A stretch of DNA of 64,000 bases from Phoronis australis (lineage: Eukaryota; Phoronida; Phoronidae), in NCBI GenBank assembly GCA_002633005.1, contig NMRA01000238.1, forward strand, positions 64,001-128,000, given 5' to 3'. Positions 1 to 14,500 of the stretch are shown here, one piece after another. Numbering within the stretch: the first letter of the stretch is position 1; each line of letters begins with the position of its first letter. Position numbers and translations under genes: made by a program. The notes below the pieces were generated by a model. The model worked only from the letters and a program-made list of their open reading frames with translations. It was not told the origin of the DNA and made no database searches.

Positions 1-95
1 TCACTTCCCATGTTGTTCTTGAGGGTTACCTTGTAAACACCAGAATCAGAGCGGATAGCGTCAGTGGTCGTCAGCAGAGCGTTATTTTCTTTAGT
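1..95 (-). CDS. Exon 39: Ig domain D17, second half (runs off the window)
   Basis: Encodes TKENNALLTTTDAIRSDSGV then YKVTLKNNMGS. D-S-G-V-Y turn. Acceptor tttgtag, phase 0 start. The exon continues below position 1. Confidence 0.9.
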
Positions 96-3000
96 CTACA
101 AACACAAGCAAATACTAAACTTATTTTTAATGCTTTTAGAGCATGACATCTGTTTTTTTATAATTTTATAATTCTTGTAGTGTGTCAACAAAATGGTCAC
201 TAATAATTGTTATAAACTTAGAAGAATTGATCGTACGAAAAATACAAACTGTTGATTTAAATAAAGCATTTTAGTCCAAGAGTTATTGTAATTTACAGAG
301 TGTCTCACTTTAGAGGTATCTTTTGATTGATGGAACTTGTTCTGTGATCAAAAATGGTGAAAACAAAGGCACCAGTATTATAAAAATGTTTGAATAACAA
401 TACGCACAACTTGAAACAACAAAATTGTTAAAAGCTAACTTTGTAAACACTGAGTTTATTATTGCAAACTTTTTCCTTTGTCATCTAACTGCATTCATAT
501 TATTCAAATACCTTAATAGTAGTCCTAGATGATTCCTCCAAATCTTCACCATTCTTTGCCCATGTGACTGTTGGTGTTGGTACTGCTACGAATGGTACAT
601 CCACAGGGATCGTCTGCCCATGCTTGACTGTGATGTCACGTATGCCATCTAGATCGATAATTGGTGTGGCTGTAAAGAGGATGGTGTCAAAAAAATTATC
701 TTGTGAGAAATAATACGGTACACCAATCAACCACTGGCTTCACATTTAATCACTTCATACACTAAATAGCAAATGACTTCATATTTAATCACTTCATTCA
801 CATAATCACCATGAACTTGACTTTTAGTCACTTTATACACAAATCACCAAATATAACAATACAAGACGTGTACATTAGATCATCTAAGAATAGAGTGACG
901 AGAACAACACAAAATATTATAAAAGATTTAAAGTTGAAGTGTATGCTATCCAACACTTATTGTTTTCTTAATTTGATAAATGGAAATTATCACTCATCCA
1001 ATATCTTTCTTAAAATTTTATAGTTACAAAAGCAGGCAACAACATGACAACATAAAGAGCGAGATCCATGCATCAGTTAAAAGGATACCAAACCCTGTTT
1101 TGATGATTTTAACAAATCCTCGCTCTGTCACTTGCTAATGAATCATTGGTCTTTTCCCACAGTTGATGTGTAATTTGCTAAAAGCATAGATCATGCTAGA
1201 CAGTTTAGCAGACTTTTAAGGAAGTTTTCAAGTTTTCCTCCAAACTTTTGAAGGTTATTGAGAGTTACAGAGCATTATTTTGTTTTGTTTCAGAGAACAG
1301 CATTGGAAAGTCATTTTGAAGAAGTGTTAATAGGCCAAAATCGGGTTTGGTATCCCTTTAAATTTGAACACAAGCTGTGAACAGAGGCAAAAACCGTAGC
1401 TCACAGATTTAGCCTAAAGAAGATTTTCTTTCCATAAAAAAGCATAACAACAAAAAGAACAGGAAGAGAGACAAAAGCCCTAAAAATGTAATGATACAGA
1501 GTTTATTTCTAGAAACAAGAAAACAGCTTCTAAAAGCCAGTTATTACAAGGTTGATGAGCTGCACAGAGAACATGTAAAGTTTAAATAACCAAGGAAACA
1601 TGATGACACAAGATAAAACTGCACATAAACACCACATTTGCAAAAACAAAAGCTTTCTAGTACTGACAAGACATAAACACAATTATATCCTCGATTTCTA
1701 CTTCAACTTCACAAAAATCAACACAAAAATAACAAATAACTCAATTAGAAATAAAACTAGCCACAGCATAATACAGTGATTCTACTTGTTAGCTGTTTGA
1801 GGAAAAAGGCTTTTAGTCAAACAATGTATTAAAAGAATTAGAACAAAACTATAAATTTACACGTTGCACTCAAGCCCTTCAAATCTAACTCATCAACAAC
1901 TGCAAGGAGCTGCAGACACACACACCCAAACTGTCACTAAATATTAGAAAGTACTCAAAAAAGAATATTCTAAGAGAAGTTACAGCTTTGAGATAGACTT
2001 TAAAACCAAAACATACAAAAAATTTGAGAATTTATAAATCCTATAGGCTGTTATAATAATATATTTCATGAATCAGATTCACTTTCCACATGGGATGCTA
2101 CAAACCAAGGCAGTTAGTGCTCTATCTAAAACATGAACCTGATTGATGTTCGGTGCTCGTCAAGTCAGGCAACCCACTGTATACTCCGCGGCAATCTTTA
2201 GAGGATTCACTTTGTAACTTACTTGATGAAACATCATCTCCATAGCTTCCCAACTTTCTTCCCAAGGGCAGTCTTTCCGCAACTTGACGAGAGTAACCTT
2301 TTATAGGAAACTTCTGAAGGTCACTGGCGCCACGTTTTGGCAAACTCTTGTCGACAAATCCTTCACTTCTTCTCCTTGAGTTACCAGTACGTCTTTCTCT
2401 TGGAAAGCGAAGGTCAAAATGATAATCGTGAATTGAGTCATCGCCTTCATCTTCTCCTTCATCCTTTTGGCCAAGCTTGTGGGAAAGTTCAAAAGACAAA
2501 GGGGACTCTCTTCCTACTCCATTCCTTCCTTCCACATCTTCGTTTTCATCACCAGGTTCTGCCTTTTTGTCATCATCTTCTTGTTCACGGTGTTTTTTCC
2601 GGCTTTTCTTACGAGGATCTCTTTCTCCTGGATAACGGTGATCAAAATGTTTGTCTCTGAAACTTCCATCATCTTCCTCCACCTCAGAACTTTCTTCACT
2701 TTCTTCTGCATATTCGAAAGATCTGGCTCCCTCCTGTTTCCATCGGGTGTCCTTTGGAGGTCTAATCCTTGCTGGCTTTAATCTGTGAAGGTCTGGTAGA
2801 GTAGGCAGGCTTGCTCGCTGACGTGACAGTCGTCGCTCCCCTGGAAACATCATTTCGAAGTAGTCCTCTTTATCTTCATTGTCTGAGGTTTGAGGTTTAC
2901 TCATATCTTTTGAATTACCACTTACAGGGATATCACCAGGGCCGGAATCTCCATGGATACCTTCAGGACTGGAATCTCCTTCCTTTTTAGGATAAGATGA

Positions 3001-6000
3001 TTCAAACTTGCGTGGATTCTTACTAACTTCAGGCATACCACTTTTTTTGGGGTTGCCATCTTTTACTTCTGCACTGTCTTTGCCATCCACTTCCTTCTCA
3101 TCTGAAACTTTTGTCCGAGACGACGGAAGTTGACCACGCTCCTTTGGAGTTATTTCAGCTCTTCTACTGGCCATGCCAGCACCATATTTGCCCCGAGGGT
3201 CAGACTTTGGTTTGCTGCCCACAAGTTCTTCTTTGTCACCAGCAAACCAGATACAAGCAAATCCTTCATTGCCACCTATCAAGGCGCCAGATTTACGTCT
3301 CTCAATGGAGCTTCTCGGTCGAGCTGCTACGGAGAAACCATCTCCCAACGAGCCGCTAGAGGTCTTTCGTTGGGGGTTTATGGAGTCAGAGCCAGAAGAC
3401 ATTTTACGCGACGTCTCATCGCCAGCTGAAATGCACTTTATTGTAGGTGAAGGGACACAAACATGTGTAGAAGACATTAATACAACATAGCAACATAGAA
3501 AGCAACGTGATAAGGAGATAGGGTCAGTAAGACAACAGGGCATCAAAGACAATTATTCCTTCAGACGTTACTTTGAAGCCAACTGTTCATCAGCAAAAAG
3601 CCTAGAAGCTCAATTGTGCTCCACTCATTGAGTCCAACGTACAATCTCTGATTGTGTAGATTATTTCATTTCCGCCAACAGTATTTTCAAAAGGTGCAAG
3701 ATCTCTTTTCCCAATAATCAAAATAAGTGTTAATTTTTTTATATTGAACGCAGTCATGTAAATCTTTCAAAGATGATAAGCAGTGGCTTCATTGTCTGAA
3801 TGAACGGCAGAAAACACAAGAATAGACACAGGTGATCACACTTGACAGACAGGATTACAAATAGGATTAAAATAAACATGCTTAAAATGATATAAACAGA
3901 GCTTACTTGGCTGATTCTCCGCGACAATAGAGTCTGTTGGTTTGCTAGGATCACCCAACCCAAGAGCATTCTCTGCACGAACGCGGAATTGATATGTCTC
4001 GCCTTTTGTTAGACCCGGTACGTCTGCTTTACAATCTGTAACAGGAGCCTTTAATGCTGGCACCCACTCGCCCCCTGGTGTTTTCTTTTCCACCATATAG
4101 CCTGTGATCGGACTTCCCCCATCGTCGACAGGCTTGGCCCAAGACAGCGATACTGAGTCATTGGTGATCTTGTCAACATTTGGTTTACCAGTAGCTCCTG
4201 ATAAAACTGGAAAATGAAAAATGATTGACATTTAGATTTTCTGAGAGAACCATTTGCCAAAAACGTATCAAAACATCTATGGAGAAAAAGATAAACATTA
4301 GAAGAAAAAATATAAATGAATTTTGTCAGACCTATAACATCGATGCCACCATAAAGATACCTGTTTTTTTCACAACCAAAATACAAAAGTGGACATTTGC
4401 CATTAAGTTACCTCAAGTTTGCAGGAATTCTTATCTCGTTTCAAACGACAAAAGACAAGTGTTGGTGAACAAGGTTATCCAACAGAAGACTAGTCTGAAA
4501 CCAATGTTCATCTGTGAAACAAAACTGAACCAGACCACCATGACGGAATATACTTACGCTATAACCCAATTGGAAAATGACTCAAGAACGTCAATCTGTT
4601 GATAGGTTGAGTGTATCACATGAAAATTCTACTATCACGCTATCTACTGGGCAGATTGTTGTGAAATTGTGATACTCGACTGAAAACATGTTTTGGGAGT
4701 GCGCAACATGTTAATTTGTTTATTAATTTAAACCAGTCTCTATCGTGAAGAACAAATGTGCACCTGAGTGGTATACAAAAACGAGAACAGCACATAAACA
4801 ACTAAATATCACAATGTCAATAACTCGTGTCCAAGGTAAGTATTCAGAGGGGAGGGGGATCCCATCACAATTTGAAAGGAATCGTACACTTGCAACCCAT
4901 ACTTAATACAATCACTGTCAACGACCACATAAAGGAGTGATTACCAATGGCTTTATATATTTACAATTGCTGTTGATTAGTAGTTTGTGCTATTCATATT
5001 CAAGTTGTTGTCCAACAGAGGTCTCTTTATGTGTATCACAAGGTGACAAGTAGTCTCATCAATGTACGCCACTGCATGACCTCAAAACTCATTAATTCCA
5101 CTGAATTTGAGAAAAAAATGAACAAGTAACATGAAGTCAATTTTCAATGAAATTTTAGTCTTACAGTAACTCTTTACAGGGTTATCTTGGAATAAACAGT
5201 TAAAACAAAAGTATTAAAATAGCAATATTATCAGTTGTGGGTCATACGGATAGAAAATATGAGAGAGACTTGTGTTCCACCGTCATTCACACTTCAAAAT
5301 GGTGTTAGTAATCAAAGAAGCATGTCGTTTCATAAAAATCTAACCATTACTTACAGACAGGATCCCTGACCAGGTGGGCTTCTGTAGGTTTACTGGGTTC
5401 TCCCTGACCACCAGCGTTGATGGCACGCACACGGAACTCAAACTCCTTGCCCTCAGGAAGGTTCATGATTGTGGCGGATGTCTTCTCCGTAGGTGAGGAG
5501 TGAGCTGGCACCCAGCTATTGCTGGAGCGTCCCGTAGGTCGCTTCTCTACCTGGTAACCTGAGGAGTGCACAATACCAGACTGTCACATAGACTAACAAC
5601 AAAAATAACACCCACAAAATCTTTTTCAAAGGCTAACTACTTAGTTAAAAATACCAAGTTTTTGTGTCCACAGCTCAGCAAAAACTAGACTGTGACGGAG
5701 AATTTCTTTAATTTTGGGTTTTTGTTAAAAAAGTTAATGGTAAAATAACATCCCACATATTTGTCACATTATAAGCCCATGCCCCAACACATAAGCTGTT
5801 TACAAGGCACGACCGAGAAACACTCAAACCTCGACTTCAATTGATACTTCCAATTTCAAGTCCATACCTCAATGTTACGCTTTCTAAATTTTAAGTAACA
5901 AACTAACAGATCCCATCTGTGAACTCAGAAAGAAACCACTTGTTAATCATGGAACATAAATTCACTTATCAAGTAGAATACATTGAATTAAATAGCTGAC

Positions 6001-8493
6001 TCACAGTGTGATCATCAAACACAGCTATATCTTATAATTACCGCAGGTTTACATTATTAAAATCATTCAGAAATCAAGAGAACTACATTTTTCTAACCAA
6101 GATGTCTTAAACAAAATGTCCAAAGATATCTTGGTTTCAAAAGAAAGATATATTACTAGTTTTATTAATGCCATTTGCCAGAACANACACGGAACTCAAA
6201 CTCCTTGCCTTCAGGAAGGTTCATGATTGTGGCGGATGTCTTCTCCGTAGGTGAGGAGTGAGCTGGCACCCAGCTATTGCTGGAGCGTCCCGTAGGTCGC
6301 TTCTCTACCTGGTAACCTGAGTGCACAATACCAGACTGTCACATAGACTAACAACAAAAATAACACCCACAAAATCTTTTTCAAAGGCTAACTACAATAG
6401 TTAAAAATACCAAGTTTTTGTGTCCACAGCTCAGCAAAAACTAGACTGTGATGGAGAATTTCTTTAATTTTGGGTTTTTGTTAAAAAAGTTAATGGTAAA
6501 ATAACATCCCACATATTTGTCACATTATAAGCCCATGCCCCAACACATAAGCTGTTTACAAGGCACGACCGAGAAACACTCAAACCTCGACTTGTTCAAC
6601 AACTTCAATTGATACTTCCAATTTCAAGTCCATACCTCAATGTTACGCTTTCTAAATTTTAAGTAACAAACTAACAGATCCCATCTGTGAACTCAGAAAG
6701 AAACCACTTGTTAATCATGGAACATAAATTCACTTATCAAGTAGAATACATTGAATTAAATAGCTGACTCACAGTGTGATCATCAAACACAGCTATATCT
6801 TATAATTACCGCAGGTTTACATTATTAAAATCATTCAGAAATCAAGAGAACTACATTTTTCTAACCAAGATGTCTTAAACAAAATGTCCAAAGATATCTT
6901 GGTTTCAAAAGAAAGATATATTACTAGTTTTATTAATGCCATTTGCCAGAACAGATCAAGGTTTCTTACAATTCTGACACGGCTCAACAAGCTACAGTTA
7001 GTAGGAGTCATTGAAGCAAATATGTAGAAGCAAGGTTAGCAGTGATGAATTCCATGAGTTGCAACAAGACGACGAATACGTTCTGAAACTTAAAGAGCGA
7101 CACAGTCTATAAAAGGAAGTGAAAGAAAAACTATATTATTATTAATCCGTTGAAATGCCTTTGGCTAATACTCCCGGTAAGCGTCAGAGAAGTAGGGCAT
7201 TGTTTATCAAAGGTCGCGTGCCTAGTCATGCCTAAGTCAGACGTTATTTGGTTTTTACAAGCACACAGTTGACACTGTTCATGAAGTCAGCCGTTAATTG
7301 CGAGCATGAGCAACTGTCACTGTCTGACCTACGACCTTTAATAAAACAGGCCCTGCAGATGAAATCAAGACATATAATCAAAACTCTAGATCTTCACCAA
7401 TATAGTCACACACACACACACCACCACCATCTCTAAACACTTGTTGGAGGTTTTGTGGAAATCATTTTCAACACATAGCCAATTAGTTGTCTTTTAAAAA
7501 GTTCACTTTGGATCAAGAAAGATAAATCATTGCTTCTGAAGCCAGACACGATGCAGCAAACTTGGATTTGTTTCCAAATAATACCAGTATTGTAGGAGCA
7601 TTAGCCAAACAGACAAGAGATACATTTTGTCATTAAAATTAAAAAGCAGCGACTACGTTAAAATATCAAAAGCAGAATGTTCAATCAAATCAAACACTAC
7701 AAAAATGGGTTTAAACTAGTGAACGAAAATAAAGTAAACTTAAATACTAAAATTCTGGAGTCTTTAGTGACAACAGGATTGTTTGTTTGGAAGACATTGT
7801 CTTGGATAAAGCTTTCCATTATCCACAACTGGCGTTGTGCTTTCAATTTACTGGAAAAACAAAATGTTTTAAGAATAATCCTTAAAATCTCAAAACAACA
7901 AAAATGATACATGCAGTCTTTAAGACGAAACTGTTTCAATGCCCCAGCTTTATGATCATGGCCAAGACTTCTTCAAAAATTACGTATCCAAAACACAATT
8001 CAAAAGTGCTTTCTCAAGATTTGCGAACATTCTTGTATATGAAGAAACTGTAGTAGAATTGAACAGATATATCTATGACAACTTGGAAAAACATATCTAC
8101 GGCAACAGGGCCTACGTCCCTACCACTCACCATCTGGTTTAAGTCTTTGTTCGACAACATAGCCTAGAATGAGCGTTTAAGCAACAAAGAAACATAGAGA
8201 TGATGAAAGTCAACAAACAACAAAAAAGAAAATAGGCTCAGGGTGGTTTTAAGCCACCAGCAGCAGACAAATAGACTTTCTTATAGTGCATATAAGCCAC
8301 CAACAGAAGATAGACTTATTGTGCATATAAGCCAACAGCAGCAGATAAATAGACTTAAAATGCATTAAGCCAACAGCAGCATATAAACAGACTTACAGTG
8401 TATATAAGCCACCAGCAGCAGATAAATAGACTTATAGTGTATACAAGACAACAGCAGCAGATAAAACAAAACATTGCGATCATTAGTTACAAC

Positions 8494-8526
<33 letters not shown>

Positions 8527-11500
8527 CAAAATGTGTTAAACATACAGAAGAGACACACAAAACCATTAAACAACTTCAAAACTTGATGGCAAAATTCCAT
8601 CAAAAAGAATTTACCTAACAATTTTCAGAATGAAATAATACAATGTATCTATACCCTTATTTCAAGAACATGGAGAAATGCTGTCCTCCAATTGGCTCAT
8701 TCAATGACTCTTGCATTACAAAAATAGTTCTTGTTAGTTTACCTGTTATACGACTGCCACCATCATTTTTGGGTGCCTTCCACGCCAGTTGAACAGAGAA
8801 GCGGTCAAAGTCTTTGATCTGGAGGTCACTCGGTGCATCTGGTGTGTCTGCAAGAAACATTTGAACAAAGCCATGTCAGTGTTTTCCAGTTCAGTGACTT
8901 TACCAGACAAAAGGGGTTCTGGGCGTGTGATAACATCTAACTTCTTTGTTAACTGCCAAGCGCAGTCTTGTCTGTTACGACAACAGGCACCGCAATTATG
9001 TACTAGGCTTATTACAGACCACGTGTGAACACCGTCAAACCCAGAGTGAATTGGTACATTTGGAAAGAATAGATTATCATAACTTCGGTTGCAGTTGGGC
9101 GATTTTGGCGATTCAAAAACTAAACATGATCACCATTTGACGAGGATTTCAGAAATGCAATTGGTTTATGTTCAAATATGTTATAACTTAACTTTTATTT
9201 TAGCAGCACAGCCCAGTCAGGCTAGATACGATGTTATTGAAGATTAGAGCAATTAACGAACAAAAGAGAGCTGGCCCTCCAACCATAAATGCCAGAATGG
9301 AGTTAATCAGTCGTGTAAGATATTGGCTACAGGGGTAAACTTCCCAACTTGTTGTTGGGCTATAGAATGGAACAAGTTGGGAGCAACAGGAAAACGCCGT
9401 AATGAATATAAATTAGCAGGCACTCCCTATTCTAAGCCAAAAGAAACACCGATTACGTTGTTTATATCATCCCAGCAATTCGTGATAAGATACAGAAAAT
9501 AGCTTTAAAGAACATCAAGTGCACATTTCAGGTAAAGTCGTCTAAAACACCAGAAAAGACTGAAGTATTACTAACCAAATGGGTTCTTGGCGACAACTTT
9601 TGTACTCTCCAATGGTTCGCTGAGCCCAAACAAGTTCTCAGCTCTCACTCGGAACTGATAAGTCTTGCCTTCGTCTAACCGTTTCACCACACACGTGGGT
9701 TCTGATACCATCATTGGAACCTTCTCCCACAAGTTGCTACCAGCGACACACTTCTCAACGATGAAGTCCGAGATTGGAGCTCCACCGTTGTCAGCGGGAG
9801 GCTTCCAACTGAGTGTTGCTTCGTTAGCTTTGACATCAGTGACCTCTAGTGGTCCTTCCGGCATTCCTGGCTTGTCTGCAAAAAAGGGTGCAAAAGTCAA
9901 AAACTAAACTCATTCTGTTAATGAATTAAAATATTGGGATAAAGCAGTGAGTTACAGAACTGATCACATGGAAAGAAAATCAAAGCATATCAGAAAACTG
10001 TAATTATCCAGTAGTTCTCTTAAAAACTAAAAAAACCAATTACAAAAATGACAATAATTTTATAAATGACAAAGGATGGAGATAATGCTTTACGTTTACC
10101 ACACATGACACAACACTACGGAACAGATTTCAGAGTTTCACATAACATTTGCTGGGTCGAGAACTTAGACCTGAATTTTCCAATTATCTATCTGGAAAAT
10201 CATAGTAGTTGACACAATTTGGCCCAAAATCATATTCCTTAACGACGACAGGATTCCATGATTTAGAGTTTAATACGCCTGAGACAAATAACTTTGATAA
10301 AAGTTGCGAACCCAGCGTCTGCACAAACACTCGAGTCAAAGACAAAAAATATTGAATCCAAGTATCAGCAGATTGATGTTTCATTGAACAGAATTAGTGA
10401 TTAATGGAATGGCATTAGCACTGTAGGTAGGTATGACTACCTTGGCATAAGGCCTCATGACTTAATACCACTTAAGTTTTGTTGAACAGAATCAACGACA
10501 TACAAAAAGGAACTTTCAGGCATCTATAAAATACCTTGTCACAAGGCCTCATCGCATCAGTTAATAACAATAAACAAAGGTACAGTTGACATAGCCAGTT
10601 CCAACAAAAATTTGATGACCACTGACACGTAATTAAGTTATTCAGAGCACACTGCACAAGGCAGATAGCAGTAGGGTTAACTGCAGTGACCTCATGCCCC
10701 ATTGGTGAGTAGAAACTTACCAAGAACGATGACGTTAATGTCGGCTGTCTCTGTACCTGAAGGGTTGTTGACAGTTATGGTGTATTTGCCTGTATCATCC
10801 CGTCGAGACACAGGTATGTCTACCTTGGCACTAGTCTCGTCAGTTGGTAAGTTCACCTGGGACAAGGATACAGTCATTATTTGATATGCAAAAGAAAAGT
10901 ACTAGCCAAGGGTGAAATAACTACAGAATACACAGCAATAGTCAGCATTTCAAGAACCAGTTTAATGCCTGTTATTCAGTAGAGACAACTGGGTTCTCAA
11001 AATGTGGGGATGCCTATAAGCAACTATTATTGAATACATGACAGTTAGCACAATGTTGTGGTCTAAAATCATGATGATACTTTCTATGAACACACATGAC
11101 CTTTTTAAATGCCAAGAGTAACCCTTCAATTATTTTTATTAAAATAAACATGCTATGAACATTCCCACTAAATAAAATTGGTTCTAACCCCGGTGTTTAA
11201 GGTAAACGGCGGGGTATGGAAAATTGAACTAGACCGTATTTATCCACCTTGGCTGAGACGCGCTCGGTTCATGCTCAAAGGGATGCCGCCAAGCTGCTCT
11301 ATTCATCGAGTCACGAGCGAGGATAATTGACTTCGCTCATGCGGATATGATCAGCTGATTACAGTCTAGCCTAACAACTGTACTTTTTATGGAGAGAATT
11401 TTATGTAGTTTTTACTGTAATATTTGAAAAGAGGAGCGAAAACAAATACGAATACAACTTTGAATTTTTCAAATCGGCCCAGGATAAGAGATTTTGCAAC

Positions 11501-14500
11501 ACAGAAACACTCACGATTACTTTCATTCGGCGCGCACGAATACAAAAATATAGGACCCAAGTTAGGATTGTATAAATGTAGAACTACTCCGTGTGTTATT
11601 TAGGTTTTGGAAAAAATGCATTTTAATACTCAAAATACGTTTTGTATAGCTATTACAAGCTCTAAAACGACTTTGTGTAATTTCATTGAGATCGTTCTTT
11701 GTCATCCGTCAAACCGGAAACTTCCGAGATGTGACTCTGCGAGCGCACTCACCTTGCACGTTACAGCCGTTTAAGTGAAAAACAATCTAGTAAACGCCAT
11801 TTTCTTGCATAATCCTCCGCCTTTTGTAACAAAAAAGTCTATCGTCGATGACCCGCACACGCACGCTCACTCACTCTCATACGCAGACGACCTTCAAAAC
11901 AAACGTCACGTGACAACAACATGTGTGTTCATCCAGAGATTTTTCTCGTGTTGTGGAGTACGATGTAGCGCACATTTGGACTTAATCGCAATTAATCTGG
12001 ACTCCACAGGAACTTTAAAAATTGTAAAACATCAGGAAGATTTCAGGTAATTTGTTGAGTCGAAACTATATTTTTATTCAAGAGTACAAGTTTTCCTATT
12101 GACGATCGCGATTCAGCGACGCATCAGTCGGCAAGTTTTCGCCCTGTGATGAGCACAATTTTTTGAAAAATTATCGTAATTTAACAACGGAAGTTGATAG
12201 CAATGCACCACAATTTTGTAGAAAGGCTGTCATAGGCTACAAATACGTCACAGAGCGTAAATTTGATGAATCCTAGCTTCCGATTTTACCCGTTTGGGAA
12301 ACCGGGTTTCAACTGCCGTAGGCTCACTACAATAAGCGTCCCCTCCCCGTGAAATGAATTTTTCTAAGCGTTTGTTTGAGCCAATACAGTATACAGCTTT
12401 CCACCAAGGCTAGGTGATGCAAGACATTATTACTTGTTCTTTGTTGCATTATAGTAACTGGTCTTGGCTAATTATCATTTTATGGCCTGGTCATCCATTC
12501 AGCCCAAAGTAGTTCCAGAGGTGGCTTATCAGCCAATTATTCACGCATGCTGACTCACAATAGAAGCCTGATAAGAGTGAAGGTGGATAAATGCGGTGTT
12601 CCTACAGTTTCTTGTTTTAGTGGATGTGTTCACGACATGAAATTGCTTAACATTTTTCAAAAGTTGGTTACTAACACATTTTACCAGGTATGGTTTGAGA
12701 ACTGTTGTGCACTACAATACATACATTAAGGGAATAGTGCTACTTGTTCACCACTATTTTGTGCACTATACCAAAATTGCTCCACTTAATACTTGATATT
12801 TCCTTTGTGCTTTGTCTGATATTTCGTGATTACTCTGACGTAAACAATGTTTGATTACCCTTATGTCAGGTTCTGATATATTGTCATTATTCTGATATGT
12901 AAACAATATTTGATTACCCTGCTATCAGGTTCCAACTTGCGGCCATCTTTGGACCACTCCACTGTTGGTGTTGGTTCACCAGAGACGCCAACATCAATCT
13001 TGAGCGGCTCACCTGCGCGTACCTTGATCTCGTTGGTGCCAAACAGACTGTCCAAACTGATCTTTGGAGCCTCTACAACACCAAGTTACACCTAGTCATA
13101 TCAACTTTGAACTTTAAATGTAATGATTAAATAAACTGTAGATTATGATTCACCCAGGTCCTGTATATGACTAATTATATGTTCATCCAAAGTATCCTTA
13201 ATTACTCTTTACATCTAGTCAAGTACGCCTAACATACAACAAATAAGCAGAGCATGCAGTACAAAAGCGGCTTTTTGTACCAAGGGTGATCGTTGTGAAA
13301 TGTTACAACTTTGACATGACCAAAAACAACAGTGTCTCAATTATGACACGTTTTGGTGCAAACCTGTCGGGGGTTTTATTCCAACATCACAGATAACCAT
13401 CACTACAACAACATTTGTACAATTACAACTTCCAAGTATTTAAATGTGTTCTCTAAGTTAACATCCCAAAATTTCTTCCACATTGTAACCTAACCTATTT
13501 GATGTAATTACAATCCTTTTCAAGATAAAGACAGTGGCAGTCATCTTGCAACTTCAACGAACAATTAATTATGGTACCTTTCTCAGGTTTAGCTGGGATA
13601 GGTCCAGTTGTCTTGCTTGGCTTGGACTCTCCACCTGCATTAATTGCTATCACACGGTATTCATACAGCTTGTTGGGTAAGACCTTCTCATCTGCATAGA
13701 ACAGGTCCTAAGGGGAAAAACGACTTAATTATAATAAAAAACAAGACAAGACAAAAACAAGTCAAGTCAGCATAGGAGTCTAGTGTACCTTCTTATCAAC
13801 AAATGGTAAACAAATCATAAACACGCTATAAAACGAAACACACTAGTGTATTTACAATTGTTTCTTTTTTACATTTAAGTAACATTCCGGGCTCGGCTAT
13901 TAATAAAACATAGGGGTTAACAAAGCAATTATCTTCTCAACCAGGACCATAAACCTTTTAAGCTGTGTTGTTTAGTTACACAGTTCAACTGGGACGGTTG
14001 TATAAATAAGATTCCCAAGAAACAGCTTTCACAGACCTTGCATATTAATTTCATAAGGCATATCGTGTGTGAATGGCAGCCATGACTTACAATCGTCTAC
14101 AACATTTTAAGCCACTATGCTGACTAGTTACCCTAGCACTGCCCGACTGAACACCAGACTTGGTATGAGTTAAAGTATACCTTAAGTGGTGATGTGTTGA
14201 TGCGGTTCCACATGTTACTCTTTGGATCTTTCTTCTCGATGTCGTAGCCAATGATGGGGCTTCCTCCGTCACTGCGCGGGGGGTCCCATTCAATTTCAAT
14301 AAATGTGCGGTCCCTGTCGGCACAGCGAACAGACTCAGGACTGCTTGGGGCATCTGTGTAAAAAATAAATAGATGGAATGAAATAAAATTTAACTAGCAA
14401 AATATGAACCAGCATACACATCTGAGGCCCAGTTATTCAAAACTAACAGGGGTTAATAGAACAGTTTTCGTATTAGTCACAATCGTAAAGCCTTTGTTAA

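Larger units (their letters stand above)
670..2121. other. 3' UTR of the short isoform and intron of the long isoform
   Basis: Carries the candidate polyadenylation signal and an R2 MITE (1077-1361). The rest is AT-rich and unrecognised. Confidence 0.5.
5559..8742. other. Intron (3.2 kb) containing an N-split duplication
   Basis: Includes the second copy of the 5430-6185 block, a 44-bp tandem array (8229-8470) and a GACA microsatellite (8496-8526). The 7.0-8.2 kb part holds nothing recognised. Confidence 0.6.

Noticed and set aside
4195-4206. Alternative acceptors for exon 37 at TCAG or GAG (4197, 4195)
   Set aside because: The first gives a stop codon with exon 36 and the second is a weak GAG acceptor; TTCCAG at 4206 has the best tract and keeps the frame.
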